DNA from: Neobacillus cucumis
GTDB taxonomy: Bacteria > Bacillota > Bacilli > Bacillales > Cytobacillaceae
Direction: 5' to 3'
NCBI RefSeq assembly: GCF_016908975.1
Contig: NZ_JAFBEX010000002.1
Span: forward strand, 1-64,000
DNA: 64,000 nucleotides
In this document: in pieces, positions 18,901-27,360 of the stretch
Layout: every line of letters starts with the position of its first letter
Position numbering within the stretch: the first letter of the stretch is position 1
Notes under the pieces: model-generated
The model's database searches: none
Told to the model about the DNA's origin: nothing
What the model saw: the letters and a program-made list of their open reading frames with translations, nothing else
Translations under genes and position numbers: made by a program

Positions 18901-18965
18901 TTACACAAGTTAAACACTACCTTAACAATTCATTCATACTTTGTTCATTACTTTTGGCTAAGATA

Positions 18966-19011
18966 TTCAATACTCCCGTTTCGGGATTATCCGGCTTAGC
19001 CGGGTATTGAG
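18966..19011. repeat. compact three-way-junction palindrome
   Basis: CAATAC (18968-18973) pairs with GTATTG (19004-19009) and encloses two perfect hairpins, TCCCG-TTT-CGGGA (18974-18986) and CCGGC-TTA-GCCGG (18991-19003). The outer stem can extend by one A-T and one G-T pair. The arrangement is like a small REP element or structured RNA. Confidence 0.7.
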
Positions 19012-19098
19012 CTGTACATAAGGGCAATGAATATGTCCATTTGTTTACAGTTGTTAGCCAATGGGAAAGATAATAATGTGAACTTGGAGGAATGAAGA

Positions 19099-19272
19099 AT
19101 GAATGTGCCATTAACATCAAAGGAAGTCATTACTCAGATCCAGAATTTACAGCAAGAAGGTCAATCTCTAAAGAAAAAAGAGGTAAAACAACTTTATCCT
19201 GATTTAATGAGGAGTGCTTTGTATTACTATCCAAGTTGGCAACAGGCCGTAGAAGTAAGTCAAACAGGCTGA
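19099..19272 (+). CDS. small protein like a homing-endonuclease-associated repeat
   Basis: A 57-residue protein with a strong site (GGAGG, eight bases before the ATG). The pattern of LTSKEVITQIQNLQQEG, KKKEVKQLYPDLMRSALYYY and PSWQQAVEVSQTG follows the homing endonuclease associated repeat (I..L...G..L....V...YP.L...A...F.SW..A...G), a small DNA-binding helical repeat. It probably stands alone. The three-way-junction palindrome lies 88 bases upstream, and a terminator follows at 19311. Confidence 0.65.
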   Translation: MNVPLTSKEVITQIQNLQQEGQSLKKKEVKQLYPDLMRSALYYYPSWQQAVEVSQTG

Positions 19273-19310
19273 AATTAAAACATTAAAGAACATCATCTCT
19301 TATAACAGAC

Positions 19311-19340
19311 AAGCCATCCCATGTGGATGGTTTTGTTTTG
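19311..19340 (+). terminator. terminator
   Basis: AAGCCATCC-CATGT-GGATGGTTTTGTTTTG hairpin and T-rich tail after the small gene at 19099-19272. Confidence 0.75.
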
Positions 19341-19492
19341 TGTTTTTTAACAGCTTATAAAAGATGCAGTTCCTTTTATTAGGAATTGAGAAGCCCCCTA
19401 TTGCCCAAAAGTAAAAAGTGCAGCCACTCACCCCAACAGCCCGTTTTTTTTTAATGTTAGCAATTTTAATAAGAGAAAGTTTCACCCACCAC

Positions 19493-19612
19493 TTAACATC
19501 TTAAGGCTGCCGCTGTTGATCCACTTCCAGCAAAAAAGTCTAAAATTATTAAATCATCTCCTGGCACCATTGATAATAAAAACGAAATTAATAAAGCCGA
19601 TTTCCAAGTTTC
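19493..19612 (-). pseudogene. DNA methyltransferase C-terminal remnant
   Basis: Minus-strand frame gives WKSALLISFLLSMVPGDDLI then ILDFFAGSGSTAAAL and a stop. D.FAGSGSTA is the S-adenosylmethionine motif (motif I) of beta-class N6-adenine or N4-cytosine methyltransferases, where it lies near the C-terminus. Only about 40 residues remain. Confidence 0.65.
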
Positions 19613-19925
19613 AGAAAAGTGCACGTAGCAGTTTGTTGTAAAGCTTGAAGAATTACAAAGAGTAATGACGCGTTTATGACGGAATCTTTACTTAAGTTGT
19701 TATGAAAGGGGGAGATAAGAGGAATTTTCTTTTGTATAGAAAACATAGAAAATCGAAAATTCTATCTCAAGAATTAAGATGTCTACTAAAAAATAAATGA
19801 AGTTCAAAATTTCTTTGTAATGACATCAAATTGGTCTAATTACCAGACTACAATGGATAAAAGATGTATTTCTGCTTAATTCCAAGGTATAAATATTATC
19901 CATTTTGAAAGGAAGTGTTCAACTT

Positions 19926-20049
19926 TAATAAGTTATTTTAATCCTATCAAATTAAAAAGGTTACATTAAAGAATCGATTTTTCAAGTCTCCTATGTGTAT
20001 GCATTTCTCTGTAAATAAAGATGAAATTATTAAATATGAAAGATCATAG
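19926..20049 (+). pseudogene. NADPH dehydrogenase (NamA/YqjM-type) N-terminal remnant
   Basis: The frame reads VTLKNRFFKSPMCMHFSVNK before a stop; NKLF and NPIK just upstream lie in neighbouring frames. Old-yellow-enzyme family members of Bacillus begin LFxPIxIKxxTLKNRIVMSPMCMYS, so this is a clear fragment of their FMN-binding start. About 330 residues are missing. Confidence 0.6.
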
Positions 20050-20529
20050 GGGCCATTTCCAATAATAAGTATAATGTAGGTGTCGTATAAACCTTTTGGC
20101 GGAGAGTCTAAAAAATAGGTAGGAAACCCATATTCGTCAGAACGATGTTCTGCAGCTTGAAGTTAATATAGACAAAGATAGGCGGTTGAGCGAGCAAAAG
20201 TGTATTTAAAAGGGTTCTTCCAATTAAAAAATGTTAGATAGAAACTGGTAAAAAGGCAATAATCTTTTTGATTTAATTACACTTGTTTTCAAAGTAACAA
20301 AACTGGTAGTAGATCGAATCAACTATTAAAATAAAAGAGTTAAATCTAGCATCGTATTTTTTTTGAAATTATTGTTAATTATCCGGTCAGCTAAAATAAA
20401 CTCAAAAAAACATTTATCAAATTACTAAATAAAATATATTGCTTATCAGAAAATTTGATTTTATTATTAAAACAATATGTGACAACTACTTTATTCTCGT
20501 AACTTCGTAATTTAATATCTTTTACATCT

Positions 20530-20785
20530 TAACAAAAAACAATCTTAACGGTTACTTTATATGATTCTATTATTTTTTTGTCAAATCCATCAGTCAAATC
20601 GTTGGGATGAATCCTAAAATATCTCCCAACCTGTTTTACTGATAAGTAAGCTGACTATGAGGGCGTTTTAAGGGATTCAGGCAAGCCGAACTGATTACCA
20701 ATAATACTAATCAATGTACCTACGCTGACCCATGCGTCTGATATATTATTCTTTGCTGCGGACCTGCACAAAAAGATGAAACAGT
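20530..20785 (-). pseudogene. cation diffusion facilitator transporter remnant
   Basis: Minus-strand reading gives AAKNNISDAWVSVGTLISII then GNQFGLP. Further on, and in a different frame, it gives NDLTDGFDKKIIESYK. These match consecutive blocks of CDF zinc/iron exporters (AAAKDNLSDAxVSIGT and LTDGFD). Frameshifts and a stop separate them. Confidence 0.6.
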
Positions 20786-20880
20786 CACGAAAGAAGTACA
20801 GACTCCTTAAGTTACTTTTTCAACTATAAGGAGTGGAAAACGTTGATTCCATAAAATATTTTGAAGTATTCACCAATTGA

Positions 20881-21048
20881 CGAAAAACACCGCCTAGGGA
20901 TGCTTATTACAAGCCATGGAACTTTCTAGCACCACCAAAGGACTGGGAGCAGCAGGATTCCATTAGTGGGACTACTGCTTTTATTTTTTATTTAGATGAA
21001 AATAACGAAAAACTAATTCATAGCCTTCTTCTTTTCCTTTATCAATAA
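20881..21048 (+). pseudogene. coding-like fragment of unknown family
   Basis: A 55-codon open stretch without a start codon, following a stop. It reads PPRDAYYKPWNFLAPPKDWE and then SGTTAFIFYLDENNEKLIHS. The residue mix looks like real protein rather than random AT-rich translation. I cannot assign a family. It may be the tail of a lost gene. Confidence 0.35.
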
Positions 21049-21078
21049 TAATGTTACTTTAAATTAATAAAACTATTT

Positions 21079-21702
21079 ATGGGGATGAAAAGTTTGGGTA
21101 GGTTGTTTCCTAAAGGGTATGATTACTTTATGAAGCCTTTAGAAAAAAAGAGGTTTAAAAAGATACGTATAGAACTTCTATCAAAGGCTAAAGGTTATGT
21201 ATTAGAGGTTGGTTCTGGTACGGGTATAAATTTTAATTTATATAATTCGGTTGAAAAGGTAGTTGCCATCGAACCAAGTTCATACATGATCGAAAGAGCT
21301 CAACAGAGGTTGAAAAAGTCCACAATAGAAATTGAAATGATACAAGCAAGTGCTGAGAAACTGCCTTTTGCAGACAATACTTTTGATACAGTTGTAGCAA
21401 CTCTAGTACTTTGCACGATACCAAATCCTCAACAAGCTTTAAATGAGATGGTCCGTGTTTGTAAGCCAGATGGAAAAATCCTATTTTTTGAACATGTAAA
21501 AATGGATAACCAATTTCTTTCCGCACTACAAGAATGGTTAACACCTGCGTGGAAAAAAATTTGTGACGGTTGTTGCTTGAACAGAGATACTCTTTCTTTA
21601 ATAAAGAATTACCCACTTAAAATAAATGAATTAAATGATTATTATAAAGGGTTATTTATAGCGGTAGAGACAATTAAACCTAGTACTTATCTAAATTCTT
21701 AG
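21079..21702 (+). CDS. class I SAM-dependent methyltransferase
   Basis: A 207-residue Rossmann-fold methyltransferase. Motif I is YVLEVGSGTGINFNLY, motif II VVAIEPSSYM, motif IV NTFDTVVATLVLCTIP and post-motif LRPDG-like CKPDGKILFFEHV. The C-terminal WLTPAWKKICDGCCLNRDT resembles the PmtA/METTL7-type group that modifies lipids or small thiols, though the substrate is unknown. The upstream ribosome binding site is weak, and the start could be 21079 or 21085. The next gene follows within 50 bases. Confidence 0.85.
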   Translation: MGMKSLGRLFPKGYDYFMKPLEKKRFKKIRIELLSKAKGYVLEVGSGTGINFNLYNSVEKVVAIEPSSYMIERAQQRLKKSTIEIEMIQASAEKLPFADNTFDTVVATLVLCTIPNPQQALNEMVRVCKPDGKILFFEHVKMDNQFLSALQEWLTPAWKKICDGCCLNRDTLSLIKNYPLKINELNDYYKGLFIAVETIKPSTYLNS

Positions 21703-21749
21703 CTGATTAGGACGTTTAGCGGACTAAAGACGGAGGAGGAAATAATTTT

Positions 21750-22634
21750 ATGAATGAAGTCGGTTTTATCGGTCTTGGAAATATGGGTCAGCCCATGGTG
21801 AAGAATTTACTAAAAGCAGGCTTGAAAGTGAAAGTATACAACCGAACAGCAATTAAAGCAGCAGAAGTCGTTTCAGCAGGTGCTGAATTGGTGGAACGCC
21901 CTTGTGATGTTGTGACCACTGATGGTATTGTCATTACAATGGTATCCAATGATCAAGCACTAGAGGATCTTGTATATGGCCCCGACGGACTTGGTGCTAA
22001 ATTAGGGGAAAATGGCATTCACTTATCCATGAGTACAGTGGCACCTGAAACTTCAAGGAAATTAGCACAGTTTCATTCAGAGAAGGGTAGTTTTTACATT
22101 GCCTCACCCGTTTTTGGTCGCCCTGAGGCTGCAGCAGCTCAAAAATTATGGATCATATCATCCGGAAACAGTCAGGCAAAGGAAAAAGTTAAATCCATAC
22201 AGGAGGCTATGGGTCAGCGTATTTTTGATCTAGGAGAAGAACCTGGAAATGCCAATGTTGTCAAATTAGGCGGTAATTTTATGATTATGGCAGCGATGGA
22301 GGCCATGGCTGAAGCTTTTAATTTGGCTGAAAAGAATGGAATCGATCGTGAAGCTGTTGCTGAAGTATATTCAACCACTTTATTTAATTGCACCGTATAT
22401 AATGGCTATGGTTCAATGATTGCTAAGAAAAAGTTTGAGCCAGCTGGGTTTCAGTTAGAGTTAGGACTGAAGGACTGCAATCTTGTTCTTGATGAAGCGA
22501 ATAGCACTAATACGCCTATGCCACTTGCCAATTTAGTACATAATCGCCTGCTGGCATCTGTGGCAAAAGGCCGAGCAAAACAAGATTGGGCTGCATTGAC
22601 AAAACTAGCTAATGAAGAAGCAGGGCTGGAATAA
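21750..22634 (+). CDS. NAD(P)-dependent beta-hydroxyacid dehydrogenase
   Basis: A 294-residue 3-hydroxyisobutyrate dehydrogenase-family protein. The dinucleotide-binding motif GFIGLGNMGQPMVKNLL is at the N-terminus, and the catalytic lysine is in the NVVKLGGNFMIMAAMEAMAE helix. The SPVFGRPEAA loop in place of APVSGG places it with the glyoxylate/succinic semialdehyde reductase-like or imine-reductase-like branch. GGAGGA precedes the ATG. Substrate uncertain. Confidence 0.85.
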   Translation: MNEVGFIGLGNMGQPMVKNLLKAGLKVKVYNRTAIKAAEVVSAGAELVERPCDVVTTDGIVITMVSNDQALEDLVYGPDGLGAKLGENGIHLSMSTVAPETSRKLAQFHSEKGSFYIASPVFGRPEAAAAQKLWIISSGNSQAKEKVKSIQEAMGQRIFDLGEEPGNANVVKLGGNFMIMAAMEAMAEAFNLAEKNGIDREAVAEVYSTTLFNCTVYNGYGSMIAKKKFEPAGFQLELGLKDCNLVLDEANSTNTPMPLANLVHNRLLASVAKGRAKQDWAALTKLANEEAGLE

Positions 22635-22699
22635 CCTTTAGTATAAAACGGTTATTAATGTTAACGCTATAGTGTAGCCGAAAAAAAGGAGACATTAAC

Positions 22700-22927
22700 G
22701 TGAAACCTTATGAAATCACTAATATGATTATTGATGATGATTTTGCTGTCGAGGAATATGTAACCACAGAGTTTATCCATCAAAATCTTAACTATAGCAT
22801 TACGTTTAAAAAAGCTGATTTAGAAATCATCAATTGTTGGGTATTTAAGGATGGGACATCCTTGCCGGCAAATGTATCAGATGAAATAATTGAATCCATT
22901 CGTGAAGATGTAAAAAAGAAAATTTAA
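22700..22927 (+). CDS. small hypothetical protein
   Basis: A 75-residue acidic protein, GTG start with AAGGAG seven bases upstream. It contains VTTEFIHQNLNYSITFKKAD and DEIIESIREDVKKKI, probably an alpha/beta fold. Family not recognised. A terminator follows. Confidence 0.6.
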   Translation: MKPYEITNMIIDDDFAVEEYVTTEFIHQNLNYSITFKKADLEIINCWVFKDGTSLPANVSDEIIESIREDVKKKI

Positions 22928-22937
22928 TTCATATGGG

Positions 22938-22973
22938 GCGTGGTTTCATTCTCAAGGTGAAACCACGCTTTTG
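22938..22973. terminator. terminator, probably used from both sides
   Basis: GCGTGGTTTCA pairs with TGAAACCACGC and is followed by TTTTGTA. It lies between convergent genes. Confidence 0.8.
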
Positions 22974-22977
22974 TATC

Positions 22978-23706
22978 TTAAGATCTCTTAAGCAATGTTT
23001 TCGGGTTGGAATTTAAGACAAGCATTGCACATATTTGAATACCCGAAGCAAGCCAAATGGCTTTTGCCCCCCATTGTAAAGTGGAAAGTGTACCAAATAA
23101 AGCGCCAAGCAAAAAAGAGATGATAATAAGTGAAAAATCAATAAATTGTATTAACCCTTTTCGGTCACGTAACACTAATGCAGTATAGGCCGCTTGAGCC
23201 GCCGTACGTAAATTACCCGTTACCATTGCCGAATTGTATGGCCATTTCACTAGGGTACGAAACGAAGAAATTTGAACAGATGCAACAAATGCTATCGTTA
23301 TCGTCACAATCGTATTTGGTACCTGAGGAGGCCATGTTCCGACAATAACCAATACAATGCTCTCTAACAAAAGGACAGTGCGTGCAGGGTATGGAAAAGT
23401 CCTTGTAATATGCGGGTGCTTTAATCCTTCTGCTACAGCTACCCCTAAAACAAAAGCCAATATAGGGGGAATATGTTGTAAACCTTGTTCCCATTGGCCA
23501 TGCGCCACTTCCACTCCTAACAGAACAAGATTGCCTGTTTGAGATGTGGCAAATACCCCATCACGGCTCACGTAAGTATAAGCATCTAAAAATCCACCAA
23601 CTAAAGCTAGTAAAATCCCAAGACTCACAGATTCTGCTGTAATTTTTGGCATGAAAGATCTGCTTTTATCAATATACCTACGAAAATTGGGTATTTTTAA
23701 AAACAT
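22978..23706 (-). CDS. DUF1275 (YoaK-like) membrane protein
   Basis: A 242-residue integral membrane protein with about six hydrophobic helices. The N-terminal signature ALVGGFLDAYTYVSRDGVFA and SQTGNLVLLGV, and later NSAMVTGNLRTAAQAAY, define DUF1275. Function is unknown; members are thought to be transporters or permease-like. The first 18 residues vary in this family, so a start at the internal MPKITAES is possible. Confidence 0.85.
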   Translation of the reverse strand: MFLKIPNFRRYIDKSRSFMPKITAESVSLGILLALVGGFLDAYTYVSRDGVFATSQTGNLVLLGVEVAHGQWEQGLQHIPPILAFVLGVAVAEGLKHPHITRTFPYPARTVLLLESIVLVIVGTWPPQVPNTIVTITIAFVASVQISSFRTLVKWPYNSAMVTGNLRTAAQAAYTALVLRDRKGLIQFIDFSLIIISFLLGALFGTLSTLQWGAKAIWLASGIQICAMLVLNSNPKTLLKRS

Positions 23707-23865
23707 ATTTCAAAGATCCTTGGTTTTTTCATATGCTTTCTCCAGAGTTAAAGTTCTTATTTTTTCCTCTTATTTTTAGTTAAGATTTATAAATTTATGT
23801 GGGGTAGTACCATAAATCGAATGATAACAAGTTGTTTTGGCAAAGATAAGAGAGAGGTGAAAAAA

Positions 23866-24048
23866 ATGGCAACTGCTAAAATCGGTGATATGATTACATT
23901 TAAGCGTGATGGAAAAAATTACGAAGGGACCGTTTCTGGAGTGAGGGAAAATTCGGTTATCGTCCAATACGGGTATTCGAAAGAGAAAGATGAGCCATTG
24001 ACAACAATTGTTAATCATAAGAATTACAAAGTCCAAAAGTCATCATAG
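23866..24048 (+). CDS. ykvS: YkvS-like DUF2187 protein
   Basis: A 60-residue protein, MATAKIGDMITFKRDGKNYE onward, with VSGVRENSVIVQYGYSKEKD. This is the small KOW/SH3-like beta barrel of DUF2187 (B. subtilis YkvS). The ATG at 23866 has GAGAGGTG upstream; the longer frame from 23797 lacks support. Function unknown; the fold suggests nucleic-acid or ribosome contact. Confidence 0.8.
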   Translation: MATAKIGDMITFKRDGKNYEGTVSGVRENSVIVQYGYSKEKDEPLTTIVNHKNYKVQKSS

Positions 24049-24079
24049 TCATAAAAGGATAGGAGTAATTTTTTGAAAC

Positions 24080-24113
24080 GCAGTGTGAAATAATCATACA
24101 CTGCTTTTTTTTT
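24080..24113 (+). terminator. terminator of the ykvS-like gene
   Basis: GCAGTGTGA pairs with TCATACACTGC (one bulge) and is followed by eight T. Confidence 0.85.
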
Positions 24114-24250
24114 AGGAGAAACCAATAATTTATTTGCATAGCTTTTCGCTTTTTTGAACAAGAAGAGAAAATATAGTTTACATAATAAAATTATTTTATT
24201 TAATTAAAAGTTTTCATTTTTTCAATGATAATTTACTTGCTAAAAAACAG

Positions 24251-24295
24251 TGACACCTCCATTTTAAGAAACATAGGATAGAAGTGGAGGTGTCA
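24251..24295 (+). promoter_or_regulatory. 5'-UTR hairpin that buries the ribosome binding site
   Basis: TGACACCTCCATTT at 24251 pairs over 14 positions (one G-U) with AAGTGGAGGTGTCA ending at 24295, leaving a 17-base loop. The right arm contains the GGAGG Shine-Dalgarno of the next gene, and its ATG begins at 24299. In this fold the site is closed, which suggests translation controlled by RNA opening (ligand, protein or temperature). The same palindrome could instead be a DNA operator. Confidence 0.7.
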
Positions 24296-24298
24296 AGA

Positions 24299-24829
24299 AT
24301 GAAGAAATGGTTAAAAGCTGTCATTTTGACATACCTTTCCCTTTTATTTTTTGGCAGCTTTATTGCAGTAGGCATGTTGGGGACCGGTGCACTAGAAAAA
24401 TCCCTGCCATTTATTTCTGATATTAAGATCTTTTTGTATTATTTTTTTGCTGGAGCCATTGGTGGATCCCTTAGACATCTTTATATGTTTTGTACACACT
24501 ATATGGAAGATGAATTACAAGATTATCGAAAATGGATCATGTATATTTTTTATCCTATATTTGCAACCGGCACAGCAGTAGTAGCTGTCACGATTATCCA
24601 AAGTGGAATATTACTAATTCAATTTACGGATTATCAAGATACTCCTTATGCACCGATCAGTATAGCTTTTTTTGTCGGATTTGGATTTAATCGCTTTGTC
24701 AAAAAGCTTAATACTGTTTCAAAAGATATATTTAAGACCAATCCAAAAAAAATAGATACATCAGATGAAACAGAAGATATTTCAGATAAGGAAATGGATA
24801 ACCAAAACAATCCTACAAACAATGGTTGA
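24299..24829 (+). CDS. membrane protein of unknown function
   Basis: A 176-residue protein with four predicted membrane segments: AVILTYLSLLFFGSFIAVGM, IKIFLYYFFAGAIGGSL, IMYIFYPIFATGTAVVAVTI and ISIAFFVGFGFNRFV. A hydrophilic acidic tail follows (DTSDETEDISDKEMDNQNN). I do not recognise the family. The ATG at 24299 follows GTGGAGG, which sits inside a strong hairpin, so expression is probably regulated at translation. Confidence 0.65.
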   Translation: MKKWLKAVILTYLSLLFFGSFIAVGMLGTGALEKSLPFISDIKIFLYYFFAGAIGGSLRHLYMFCTHYMEDELQDYRKWIMYIFYPIFATGTAVVAVTIIQSGILLIQFTDYQDTPYAPISIAFFVGFGFNRFVKKLNTVSKDIFKTNPKKIDTSDETEDISDKEMDNQNNPTNNG

Positions 24830-24841
24830 TGATAAATAAAG

Positions 24842-24876
24842 AACCGTCATGTAATAGAACACATGACGGTTTTTGA
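24842..24876. terminator. terminator between convergent genes
   Basis: AACCGTCATGT pairs with ACATGACGGTT and is followed by TTTGATTTG. Confidence 0.85.
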
Positions 24877-24888
24877 TTTGAGTTTTTA

Positions 24889-25590
24889 TCAGGCTTTGGG
24901 AGTTAACATTAATATTGGGTACAGCTCATTCAGAGACCGAATTTCATAAGTAGGCATAATACTTGTATTGTTAGGTTTAGCATTAGGGTTATACCAACAG
25001 GTATCAATGCCGGCAAGTTGACCGCCTTTAATATCAGAACTTATGGAGTCCCCAATAATTAAAGCTTGTTTTGGAGAGAAATTGGGAATACGCGCAAAGA
25101 CATGATCAAAAAATTCCGTCATTGGTTTTTGAAAACCTGTATCCTCTGATACAAAAATTTCTTTAAAAAGTGGATGGAGACCAGAATCCCTTAAGCGTCT
25201 GTCCTGTGTTTTGGAGACTCCATTTGTCACAATGTATAAATCAAAATTAGTCCGTAATCCCGAGATCAATTCAAGCGCACCACTAATTAATTGATGTCCT
25301 TCTTCTAAATAGCCCCGATAGTTTTTTTCTAATAAAACACCATCTACGATTTTCCCGTATTCCTTAAATAAAAGGGAAAAACGGGTATTTACTACTTCAT
25401 CCCGACCGATCTTCCCTTCTTCAAATGATTTCCATAGCCCTTGATTTATTTTTCTATAGTTCGCTTCAATTTGCGTTGTGAGAAAGAAATTTTGGCTCTC
25501 AAATAATCGCTCTAAGGCTAATGCTTCAGCAGCAGCAAAATCTAATAACGTATCATCAACATCGAATAATAACGTTTGATATTTTTTCAA
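24889..25590 (-). CDS. YjjG-family noncanonical pyrimidine nucleotidase (HAD)
   Basis: A 233-residue HAD phosphatase. Motif I is LLFDVDDTLLDF, motif II VTNGVSKTQDRRL and motif III/IV IIGDSISSDIKGGQLAGIDT. The pattern corresponds to YjjG of E. coli and YfnB of B. subtilis, which dephosphorylate damaged pyrimidine nucleotides and so clean the nucleotide pool. It starts with TTG, with AAAGGGGA seven bases upstream. Stand-alone gene. Confidence 0.85.
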   Translation of the reverse strand: MKKYQTLLFDVDDTLLDFAAAEALALERLFESQNFFLTTQIEANYRKINQGLWKSFEEGKIGRDEVVNTRFSLLFKEYGKIVDGVLLEKNYRGYLEEGHQLISGALELISGLRTNFDLYIVTNGVSKTQDRRLRDSGLHPLFKEIFVSEDTGFQKPMTEFFDHVFARIPNFSPKQALIIGDSISSDIKGGQLAGIDTCWYNPNAKPNNTSIMPTYEIRSLNELYPILMLTPKA

Positions 25591-25931
25591 AATAATTTCC
25601 CCTTTGTTTCAGTAAAGCATCTTCAATATTATTTTAACGCAGAAAAGCGCTAAGTGCCATTCATAAGACTGGTAGACCCCTAGCGCTGGGAAAATAAATT
25701 TATTTTTTTAAAACAGGGTGCCTAATGATAAGAGTGGTCGCTCTGAAATCTAGTCAACGGCTTTATATCTATTTCTATGAATTGAGTCGCGGGAATAGTA
25801 TTACAGGGGATAACAATTAAATTACATAAGAGAGTTTTTAAGAGGAATGGGTAATAAAGAATATTGAAAAATAATTCTGGAAAATATCGGTCATGCTAAT
25901 AAGTGATTCCATTTATTAAGGAAGTGAATTA
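25591..25931. other. intergenic stretch between divergent genes
   Basis: No gene. A short inverted repeat AGCGCTA (25646) and TAGCGCT (25681) is present, probably structural. Promoters for both flanking genes must lie here, but I see no clear consensus pair. Confidence 0.5.
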
Positions 25932-26813
25932 ATGGATCTTCTAACTTACACGGAACACTTTTTACAATATATAAAGGAATATTTAATCTTAAGAGTCATT
26001 TTTTTGATTATCATTCTAATGGTTCTTTCTTTTGTGATTAATCGAAGTATTGACTGGTTTTTTCGTAAATCTCATTTATTGGAGGATGAAGTCGAGCAAA
26101 CCATTCAAGGGGTTATTCGATCTGGGTTAAAATACACATCTGTGACAATTGTGATTATTTATCTAATCGGGCAATTTATGAATCTTAAAGGCTTGCTAGC
26201 AGGTGCTGGAATTATTGGTGTAATTGTCGGTCTTGCTGCACAAGAAGTATTAAAGGATATATTACTGGGGCTTGTTCGGTTGTCAGATCGAGAGTTTCGT
26301 GTTGGGAATTATATTACATTTAATGGGAATAACTCAGGGACAATCGAGGAAATTGGCATACGTTTCATGCAAGTCCGTGAATGGTCTGGTAAACTTTTGA
26401 CCATTCCACACGGAGAAGTAAGAACGATTCAAAATTTTAATAAAGGGAAAATGCGTGTCATTGAAAGAATGACGGTAAGCTATCAGGAGGATCCAGAAAA
26501 AATGAAGCAGTTGATGGAACAAGTCTGCAAGATTTGTAATGAAAAATATTTTCAATGCCTTTTGAAACTGGACGATGGCAGACCTGAACAGGAATTTCAG
26601 TTTATTGGGATAACAGATTTAAATCCTAATATTAAATATGTCGGATATGAACTCTGTTTAGTAGGGCTTGTTTGGCCGGATGATTATTTTGAAGTATCAA
26701 GGAAGGTTCGGTTTGAATTATTAAAAATATTCCATGAAAATCAGATTCATATGCCAGGAATGGTTTTATATAACGAGCAAATGTTAAATCAGAATATTCC
26801 TGACAGGGTGTGA
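25932..26813 (+). CDS. small-conductance mechanosensitive channel (MscS family, YkuT-like)
   Basis: A 293-residue membrane channel protein. Three N-terminal hydrophobic helices precede the pore-lining helix LKGLLAGAGIIGVIVGLAAQ, which has the glycine/alanine packing pattern of MscS. The beta domain EFRVGNYITFNG and the cytoplasmic vestibule region follow. It protects cells against hypo-osmotic shock by releasing solutes. Length fits the short YkuT-type members. AAGGAAGTG precedes the ATG. Confidence 0.9.
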   Translation: MDLLTYTEHFLQYIKEYLILRVIFLIIILMVLSFVINRSIDWFFRKSHLLEDEVEQTIQGVIRSGLKYTSVTIVIIYLIGQFMNLKGLLAGAGIIGVIVGLAAQEVLKDILLGLVRLSDREFRVGNYITFNGNNSGTIEEIGIRFMQVREWSGKLLTIPHGEVRTIQNFNKGKMRVIERMTVSYQEDPEKMKQLMEQVCKICNEKYFQCLLKLDDGRPEQEFQFIGITDLNPNIKYVGYELCLVGLVWPDDYFEVSRKVRFELLKIFHENQIHMPGMVLYNEQMLNQNIPDRV

Positions 26814-26905
26814 AAGTATCTTACAAATCTTGGAGCTTATCGTATAAGGTAAGAAATATTATCAATACTATAACAGATAAATATAGCAGAAAAGGGGCTT
26901 CAACC

Positions 26906-27310
26906 ATGAAAAAACAATGACTTGCTTGTCTCTTTGTTATTCCACTTGCTTTTTCAACTACATATTCTTAGTAGAGGCAGAAGGAAGACCGGTACCCTAG
27001 CGAGTCTGTATTAATCAATCTGTTATAGCATTAAAATATCCGATGCAAAAGCTTTGGATTGAACATGCTTGGTGGACAAGAAGCTATATTCGTCAGCAGT
27101 TTAGCAGGACTTAAGGATCAAAATGATGTACTAAAAAGGCTATTAGAAAATCAAGTAGATCTCGGAAATATTATTAAGGTGGAGGATCGCTTAAAAGGGG
27201 ATTGGACTGCTGACATTAAAACAGCGGATACAAATGAGACGCATCTCATCCACATGGGTGATTTTTTAACAAATGGAATTGTTAAGCAGTTTCCTAATAA
27301 ATTCAAGTAA
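26906..27310 (+). pseudogene. broken secreted-protein gene (stop, frameshift and internal deletion)
   Basis: The ATG has a good AAGGGG site but is followed by an in-frame TGA after MKKQ, then a signal-peptide-like LACLFVIPLAFSTTYS. KLWIEHAWWTRSYI and the continuation FVSSLAGLKDQNDVLKRLLE lie in different frames. LGNIIK then jumps to RLKGDWTADIK, and the frame ends NGIVKQFPNKFK. Intact relatives in Bacillus, as I recall them, have about 80 further residues at that junction. The function of the family is unknown. Confidence 0.65.
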
Positions 27311-27315
27311 TAAAC

Positions 27316-27358
27316 AGAAAGGGAATCCATCGTTTCTAGATAGATTTCCTTTCTTTTT
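27316..27358. terminator. terminator between convergent units
   Basis: AGAAAGGGAATC pairs with GATTTCCTTTCT (one mismatch region) and is followed by TTTTTTA. It can serve both strands. Confidence 0.7.
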
Positions 27359-27360
27359 TA

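Noticed and set aside
18917..19120. 67-residue ORF on the minus strand
   Set aside because: It is the reverse of the three-way-junction element and of the leader of the small gene at 19099; no initiation site.
19300..19485. 61-residue ORF on the minus strand
   Set aside because: It spans a terminator hairpin and a low-complexity run and has no ribosome binding site.
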